Origin: Pseudomonas putida NBRC 14164
GTDB taxonomy: Bacteria > Pseudomonadota > Gammaproteobacteria > Pseudomonadales > Pseudomonadaceae
Reading direction: 5' to 3'
Assembly: GCF_000412675.1 (NCBI RefSeq)
Contig: NC_021505.1
Coordinates: forward strand, 5,450,501-5,514,500
Length of the DNA: 64,000 bases
In this document: piece by piece, positions 59,751-64,000 of the stretch
How positions within the stretch are numbered: the first letter of the stretch is position 1
Layout: every line of letters begins with the position of its first letter
Program-made: the position numbers and the translations under genes
Notes under the pieces: model-generated
What the model was told of the DNA's origin: nothing
Databases searched by the model: none
What the model saw: the letters and a program-made list of their open reading frames with translations, nothing else

Positions 59751-60692
59751 TCAAGCCTTGAACAGATCCTGCTCCAACACCAGGCTCTGCCGATCACTGT
59801 CCAGCCTGACCCGAGCCCCCAACGGCAAGCACACATTCGGGTCGCAATGCCCACTGCGCCACCCCGCCAGCACCGGTACACCCAGCGGCGCAAACGTGTC
59901 TTCCAGCAACGGCGCCAACGCCGCCGTGGTAATCCCGGCAAAGTCCCCCACCAGCACGCCCTTCACCCCCTCCAGCTTGCCCGCCAGGCGTAACTGGGTC
60001 AGCAGCCGGTCCACCCGGTACAACGGCTCGTTGACGTCCTCGATGAACAGGATGCAGCCCTGAGTATCCAGCTCGGCAAGCGTCCCCATGGTCGCCCCCA
60101 GCATCGACAGGTTGCCGCCCAGCAGCGGCCCGCTGGCCACACCCGGCAACACCGTGGTCAAGGCATAGTCCGCCGGGTGCGCGATCAGCTCGCCGCCCCG
60201 CACAAGCCCAGCCAACTGTGCCAACAACGACGATTCGGTCGGCGGCAACTTGGCCCCCAGCAGATCGGCATTCAGCATCCCCCCGTGGAAGGTAACCAGC
60301 CCGCCGCAATGCCGGTAGATCGCAGTGTGCAGTGCGGTAATGTCGCTGTAGCCGATCAACGGTTTAGGGTTGCGGCGAATGAGCTCGAAGTCGAGCTGAT
60401 CGAGCAAACGCATGCTGCCATAGCCCCCGCGCATGCACAGGATGGCGTCGATGGCCGGGTCGGCAAAGGCATCGTGCAGGTCCTGCAGGCGCTGCTGGTC
60501 CGGCCCTGCCAGGTAACCCTGCGCTTGCAGGGCACCCGGGTAGATACGGCAACGGTAGCCGCGGTCAGCAAACCACTGGCTGACCTTGTGCGTATCCAGA
60601 CGCGCCGCGCCTGCCGGCGCGACAATGGCAAAGCAGGCGTTAGCCGGCAGCGCGGCTGGCAGGCTGGGTTGGACAGTTTCGGCGCAATTCAT
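59751..60692 (-). CDS. ldcA: Muramoyltetrapeptide (LD-) carboxypeptidase
   Basis: Removes the terminal D-Ala from recycled muropeptide tetrapeptides. A 313-residue Ser/Glu/His S66 peptidase in the cytoplasm: IAPAG near the start, LCMRGGYGSMRLL and LIGYSDITALH around the nucleophile region, LFIEDVNEP with the catalytic Glu and GWRSGHCDPN with the His. The ATG at 60692 follows AAGGAG; the ATG at 60725 is not needed. Confidence 0.9.
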   Translation of the reverse strand: MNCAETVQPSLPAALPANACFAIVAPAGAARLDTHKVSQWFADRGYRCRIYPGALQAQGYLAGPDQQRLQDLHDAFADPAIDAILCMRGGYGSMRLLDQLDFELIRRNPKPLIGYSDITALHTAIYRHCGGLVTFHGGMLNADLLGAKLPPTESSLLAQLAGLVRGGELIAHPADYALTTVLPGVASGPLLGGNLSMLGATMGTLAELDTQGCILFIEDVNEPLYRVDRLLTQLRLAGKLEGVKGVLVGDFAGITTAALAPLLEDTFAPLGVPVLAGWRSGHCDPNVCLPLGARVRLDSDRQSLVLEQDLFKA

Positions 60693-60722
60693 CGCGGCTC
60701 CTTGCAGCGGGTGTGGCACAAA

Positions 60723-60760
60723 CAAAAATGCCGATGCCGCCTTTCGGCGTGCATCGGCAT
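60723..60760 (-). terminator. Intrinsic terminator after lipA
   Basis: On the minus strand ATGCCGATGCACGCCG, short loop, then CGGCATCGGCAT followed by TTTTTGTT. It ends the dacA-ybeD-lipB-lipA direction before ldcA. Confidence 0.85.
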
Positions 60761-60779
60761 ACGTAGCTCTGCTTTTGGC

Positions 60780-61796
60780 TCAGAGCTTGATCTTGGCTTC
60801 GTGAGCTTGCTGGTCAGCGTGATACGAAGAACGCACCAACGGGCCGGAGGCGACGTTCTTGAAGCCCATCTTGTAACCTTCCTCGGCGAACCAGGCGAAG
60901 GTGTCCGGGTGAACGAAACGTTGCACCGGCAGGTGGCTACGCGATGGCTGCAAGTACTGGCCGAGGGTGAGCATGTCGATTTCATGCTCACGCATACGGT
61001 GCATCACCTCGATCACTTCTTCGTCAGTCTCGCCCAGGCCGAGCATCAGGCCCGACTTGGTCGGTACGTGCGGCACCATCTGCTTGAACTTCTGCAGCAG
61101 GTCCAGCGACCAGTCGTAATCGGAACCCGGGCGCGCGGCCTTGTACAGGCGCGGCACGGTCTCGAGGTTGTGGTTGAACACATCTGGCGGCTCTTGCGCA
61201 GTGATCGCCAACGCAACGTCCATGCGGCCACGGTAGTCCGGCACCAGGGTTTCCAGCTGCACACCCGGCGACAGCGCGCGAATTTCGCGGATGCAGTCGG
61301 CAAAGTGCTGGGCGCCGCCATCACGCAGGTCGTCGCGGTCCACCGAGGTGATCACCACGTACTTCAGGCGCAGGTCGGCAATGGCGACCGCCAGGTTTTT
61401 TGGCTCGTCCAGGTCCAGCGGTTTCGGTCGGCCGTGGCCAACGTCACAGAACGGGCAACGACGGGTGCAGATGTCACCCATGATCATGAAGGTGGCGGTA
61501 CCACCAGAGAAGCACTCACCCAGGTTCGGGCAGGAGGCCTCTTCGCACACGCTGTGCAGCTTGTGCTTGCGCAGCAGTTGCTTGATGCGGTCTACCTCGG
61601 GCGAAACCGGGATACGCACGCGGATCCAGTCAGGCTTTTTCGGCAGCTCATCGGTCGGGATGATCTTTACCGGGATGCGCGCGACTTTGTCGGCACCACG
61701 CAGTTTGACCCCGGCTTCCACCTTTTTCGGCGCTTGGCGCGGGGTGGCATCCAGGGTAGGTATCAGGTTCGGCACGGCTTCTTGCACAGTTGTCAT
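60780..61796 (-). CDS. lipA: Lipoyl synthase
   Basis: Radical-SAM enzyme that inserts two sulfurs into protein-bound octanoate. The 338-residue protein carries both clusters: the auxiliary cluster motif CEEASCPNLGEC (Cys-x4-Cys-x5-Cys) and the radical-SAM motif CTRRCPFC. It starts two bases before the lipB stop region and is the last gene of the lipoate unit. Confidence 0.97.
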   Translation of the reverse strand: MTTVQEAVPNLIPTLDATPRQAPKKVEAGVKLRGADKVARIPVKIIPTDELPKKPDWIRVRIPVSPEVDRIKQLLRKHKLHSVCEEASCPNLGECFSGGTATFMIMGDICTRRCPFCDVGHGRPKPLDLDEPKNLAVAIADLRLKYVVITSVDRDDLRDGGAQHFADCIREIRALSPGVQLETLVPDYRGRMDVALAITAQEPPDVFNHNLETVPRLYKAARPGSDYDWSLDLLQKFKQMVPHVPTKSGLMLGLGETDEEVIEVMHRMREHEIDMLTLGQYLQPSRSHLPVQRFVHPDTFAWFAEEGYKMGFKNVASGPLVRSSYHADQQAHEAKIKL

Positions 61797-61798
61797 AT

Positions 61799-62446
61799 TC
61801 AGTCGATTCCGCCCGTGAGGGTCGTCTGCTCAGCGTAGTCGAGGTGCTTGACCAGCTGTCCGCGCAGCCTTGTCCTGACCTCGTCGAGTTCGATCGGACC
61901 TGCCAGATCGCGCAGCTGGGTCATGGCCAGCCCCGCATAGCCGCAGGGGTTGATTCGGCGGAATGGCGCAAGGTCCATGTCCACGTTCAGGGCAAGGCCG
62001 TGGAACGAACGGCCGTTGCGAATTCGCAGGCCGAGGGAGGCGATCTTCGCTCCGTCGACATAGACGCCCGGAGCATCGGGCTTGGCCGATGCCTGCACGT
62101 CGTAACTGGCGAGCAGGCCGATCAGGGCCTGTTCGATACGGCTGACCAACTCGCGTACGCCAAAGCCCAGCCGGCGCACGTCCAGCAGCAGGTAGGCCAC
62201 CTGCTGACCGGGGCCATGGTAGGTCACCTGGCCACCGCGGTCGGTCTGCACCACCGGGATGTCGCCCGGCACCAGCAGGTGCTCGGCCTTGCCGGCCTGG
62301 CCCTGGGTGAAGACTGCGGGGTGCTCGACCAGCCAGATTTCATCCTGGCTGTCCGGGCTGCGCTGCTCGGTAAAGCGACGCATGGCCTCCAGCACCGGTT
62401 CGTAGGGCTGCAGGCCAAGCTCGCGAAAACCGAGACAGGCGGACAT
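61799..62446 (-). CDS. lipB: Octanoyl-ACP:protein octanoyltransferase
   Basis: Transfers octanoate from ACP to lipoyl domains, giving the substrate for LipA. The 215 residues show the family blocks RGGQVTYHGPGQ, IASLGLRIRNGRSFHGLALN and GYAGLAMTQL; the acyl-accepting Cys lies in NPCGYAG. It overlaps the ybeD stop by a base. Confidence 0.95.
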   Translation of the reverse strand: MSACLGFRELGLQPYEPVLEAMRRFTEQRSPDSQDEIWLVEHPAVFTQGQAGKAEHLLVPGDIPVVQTDRGGQVTYHGPGQQVAYLLLDVRRLGFGVRELVSRIEQALIGLLASYDVQASAKPDAPGVYVDGAKIASLGLRIRNGRSFHGLALNVDMDLAPFRRINPCGYAGLAMTQLRDLAGPIELDEVRTRLRGQLVKHLDYAEQTTLTGGID

Positions 62447-62721
62447 CAGAGCACCATTTTCACGATGCCGGTAGCGCGCAGGGCGCTATTGATGTCGTGC
62501 AACTGGTCTTCGCTGGTGGCAACGATGTGCAATTGCACGGTGGTGTACTTGCCTTCCTTGCTCTGGCGCTCAGCCAAGGTCTTCATGTCGACCTCAGCAT
62601 ATTTCTTCAAGATCTCGACGACCGTGTCCTTGAAATGGACAACGGTATCGCCGATCACCTTGATCGGGTAATCAGCGCAGGGGAATTCGATCTTGTGCGA
62701 CTTGACGTCTGGTTCGCTCAT
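62446..62721 (-). CDS. ybeD: YbeD-like DUF493 protein
   Basis: A 91-residue alpha/beta protein with the ferredoxin-like DUF493 fold (FPCADYPIKVIG at the start, YTTVQLHIVATSEDQL). It always neighbours lipB/dacA in this group; its regulatory role is unsettled. Same strand as lipB and dacA. Confidence 0.92.
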   Translation of the reverse strand: MSEPDVKSHKIEFPCADYPIKVIGDTVVHFKDTVVEILKKYAEVDMKTLAERQSKEGKYTTVQLHIVATSEDQLHDINSALRATGIVKMVL

Positions 62722-62758
62722 GGCGGAAACGGCCTCGTAAGCCGTGGCAACAACAACA

Positions 62759-62779
62759 CCCCCGCTAGATACGCGGGGG
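62759..62779 (-). terminator. Hairpin between dacA and ybeD
   Basis: CCCCCGC and GCGGGGG pair around TAGATAC; the minus-strand flank is GTGTTGTTGTT, a weak T-rich tract, so termination may be partial. Confidence 0.55.
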
Positions 62780-62794
62780 CATGCAGGTCACGTA

Positions 62795-63955
62795 TCAGTT
62801 GAACAACCCGAAGAAGAATAGACGGATGCTATCCCACATACGGCGGAAGAAACCACCTTCCTCGACGCCATCGAGGGCGATCAGGTCGGCGCTGTGAACC
62901 ACTTTCTCGTCCAGTTTGACTTCCACTTTGCCGATCACGTCACCTTTGGCGATTGGCGCGGTGAGCTGCGGGTTCATGGTCATCGAAGCCTGCAGGCGCT
63001 TCAATTGGCCTTTAGGCATAGTCATGGTCAGGTCGTCGGCCAGGCCAGCCTTGATCTGGCTGGTGGCGCCCTTCCAGACCGGGGCCTGGGTCAGCTCGGT
63101 GCCCTTCTGGTAGAAGGTCTGGGTTTCGAAGAAGCGGAAACCGTAGGTCAGCAGCTTCTGGGTCTCGGCAGCACGGGACTGCTCGCTGTTGGTGCCGAAC
63201 ACCACGGCGATCAGGCGCTGGCCATCACGAACGGCCGAAGCCACCATGCAGTAGCCGGCTTCGTCGGTGTGGCCGGTCTTCAGGCCATCGACGGTCTTGT
63301 CACGCCACAGCAGCAGGTTGCGGTTAGGCTGCTTGATGTTGTTCCAGAAGAACTCTTTCTGCGAGTAGATGGCGTAGTGGGCCGGGTCGACGGTGATGAT
63401 CGCACGGGCCAGGGTTGCCATGTCATGCGCCGACGAGTAGTGCTCCGGGTTCGGCAGGCCAGTCGGGTTCATGAAGTGGCTGTTGCTCATGCCCAGGTCG
63501 GCAGCCGTCTTGTTCATCATGTCGGCAAAGGCATCTTCGCTGCCGGCGATGTGCTCGGCCAGGGCGACCGAGGCGTCGTTGCCGGACTGGATGATGATGC
63601 CGTGCAGCAGGTCGCTGACAGTCACTTGGCTGCCGACCTTGATGAACATGCGCGAACCGCCGGTACGCCAGGCGTTTTCGCTGACGGTAACCGGGTCGTT
63701 CTCACCGATCTGGCCGCGGCGGATGTCCAGGGTGGCGATGTAGGCGGTCATCAGCTTGGTCAGGCTGGCTGGCGGCAGACGCTCGTCACCGTTGTTCTCG
63801 ACCAGCACGTTGCCGCTGGACGCGTCCATGAGTACGTAGGACTTGGCTGCCAGTTGCGGTGGCGCCGGCGTCATCTGCTCTGCCGCGAAGGCGGCAGGCG
63901 TGATCATCAGCAGTACAGGCAGGCAAAGTCGTTTGGCAAGGTTGGTGATGTTCAT
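62795..63955 (-). CDS. dacA: D-alanyl-D-alanine carboxypeptidase (PBP5/6 type)
   Basis: Trims the terminal D-Ala from peptidoglycan pentapeptides in the periplasm. The 386-residue precursor has a signal peptide (ends AAFAAE, residue 25), Ser64-Leu-Thr-Lys67 (active-site SxxK), SGN in QSGNDAS and KTG in LKTGHTDEAG. A C-terminal PBP5 domain is followed by an amphipathic membrane anchor (RRMWDSIRLFFFGLF). ATG 63955 follows GAGAGACGG; the frame is open to the window edge but starts here. Confidence 0.96.
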   Translation of the reverse strand: MNITNLAKRLCLPVLLMITPAAFAAEQMTPAPPQLAAKSYVLMDASSGNVLVENNGDERLPPASLTKLMTAYIATLDIRRGQIGENDPVTVSENAWRTGGSRMFIKVGSQVTVSDLLHGIIIQSGNDASVALAEHIAGSEDAFADMMNKTAADLGMSNSHFMNPTGLPNPEHYSSAHDMATLARAIITVDPAHYAIYSQKEFFWNNIKQPNRNLLLWRDKTVDGLKTGHTDEAGYCMVASAVRDGQRLIAVVFGTNSEQSRAAETQKLLTYGFRFFETQTFYQKGTELTQAPVWKGATSQIKAGLADDLTMTMPKGQLKRLQASMTMNPQLTAPIAKGDVIGKVEVKLDEKVVHSADLIALDGVEEGGFFRRMWDSIRLFFFGLFN

Positions 63956-64000
63956 CCGTCTCTCGAAAATCGCTAATGGTCTGAGATGTTCCCTGGGCAA

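Overview
ORGANISM AND LAYOUT. The window looks like chromosome from a Pseudomonas of the putida group. The right half (about 31.3-64 kb) has the high-GC codon use, the characteristic paired REP elements and the gene order typical of that group: thiD-thiE-hemL, phoH-ybeY-corC-lnt, leuS-lptE-holA, arfA, mltB, ldcA, then lipA-lipB-ybeD-dacA on the other strand. The left half (1 to about 30.9 kb) is different. Its GC and codon use look lower, I see no REP elements in it, and it ends abruptly inside a broken hrpB gene. I read it as the right part of a genomic island whose left end lies outside the window. GC statements are by eye. CATABOLIC PART OF THE ISLAND (1-17.3 kb). The genes together form a nearly complete route from aromatic nitriles and mandelate to ring cleavage. 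They are the 3' end of mandelate racemase (mdlA), an arylacetonitrilase with its own AraC-type regulator, an exported amidase-signature hydrolase, benzoate 1,2-dioxygenase (benABC), the cis-diol dehydrogenase (benD) and catechol 1,2-dioxygenase (catA). Uptake functions are an OprD-type porin, an AAHS-family permease and two paralogous outer-membrane proteins of the phenol meta-pathway family. Regulators are a XylS/BenR-type AraC protein, a LysR protein, a NitR/FeaR-like AraC protein and a LuxR protein. A tandem XylS-box operator with the spacing of the TOL Pm promoter lies upstream of benA. Hfq/Crc-type A-rich motifs sit at the ribosome-binding sites of five of the transport and catabolic genes. 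CENTRAL PART OF THE ISLAND (17.3-24.7 kb). This holds a metallophosphoesterase, uncharacterised proteins, an XRE-type regulator with a nearby palindromic operator candidate, a complete hrpB helicase gene, and a run of four small unknown genes. DEFENCE PART OF THE ISLAND (24.7-30.6 kb). Genes for a KAP-type P-loop NTPase, a proline-rich protein and a QueC-like enzyme overlap in the order QatA-QatB-QatC, so this is a Qat-type anti-phage locus. No TatD nuclease (QatD) gene is present. Instead, a 558-residue protein with an N-terminal HNH-type zinc/nuclease domain sits directly upstream in the same orientation. This HNH-QatABC arrangement is the best candidate for an undescribed system. ISLAND JUNCTION (about 30.9 kb). 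The resident hrpB is cut at the codons of its DEFH helicase motif, leaving 127 codons. The full-length island copy of hrpB at 20.2-22.7 kb presumably replaces it. CORE (31.3-64 kb). These are housekeeping genes for cell-envelope, translation, thiamine, haem and lipoate functions, plus one accessory insertion: a PAAR-domain effector with a low-GC C-terminus and an overlapping membrane-protein gene that looks like its immunity partner (39.1-40.9 kb). The short gene at 58.1 kb is arfA, and it carries an intrinsic terminator hairpin inside its own reading frame.
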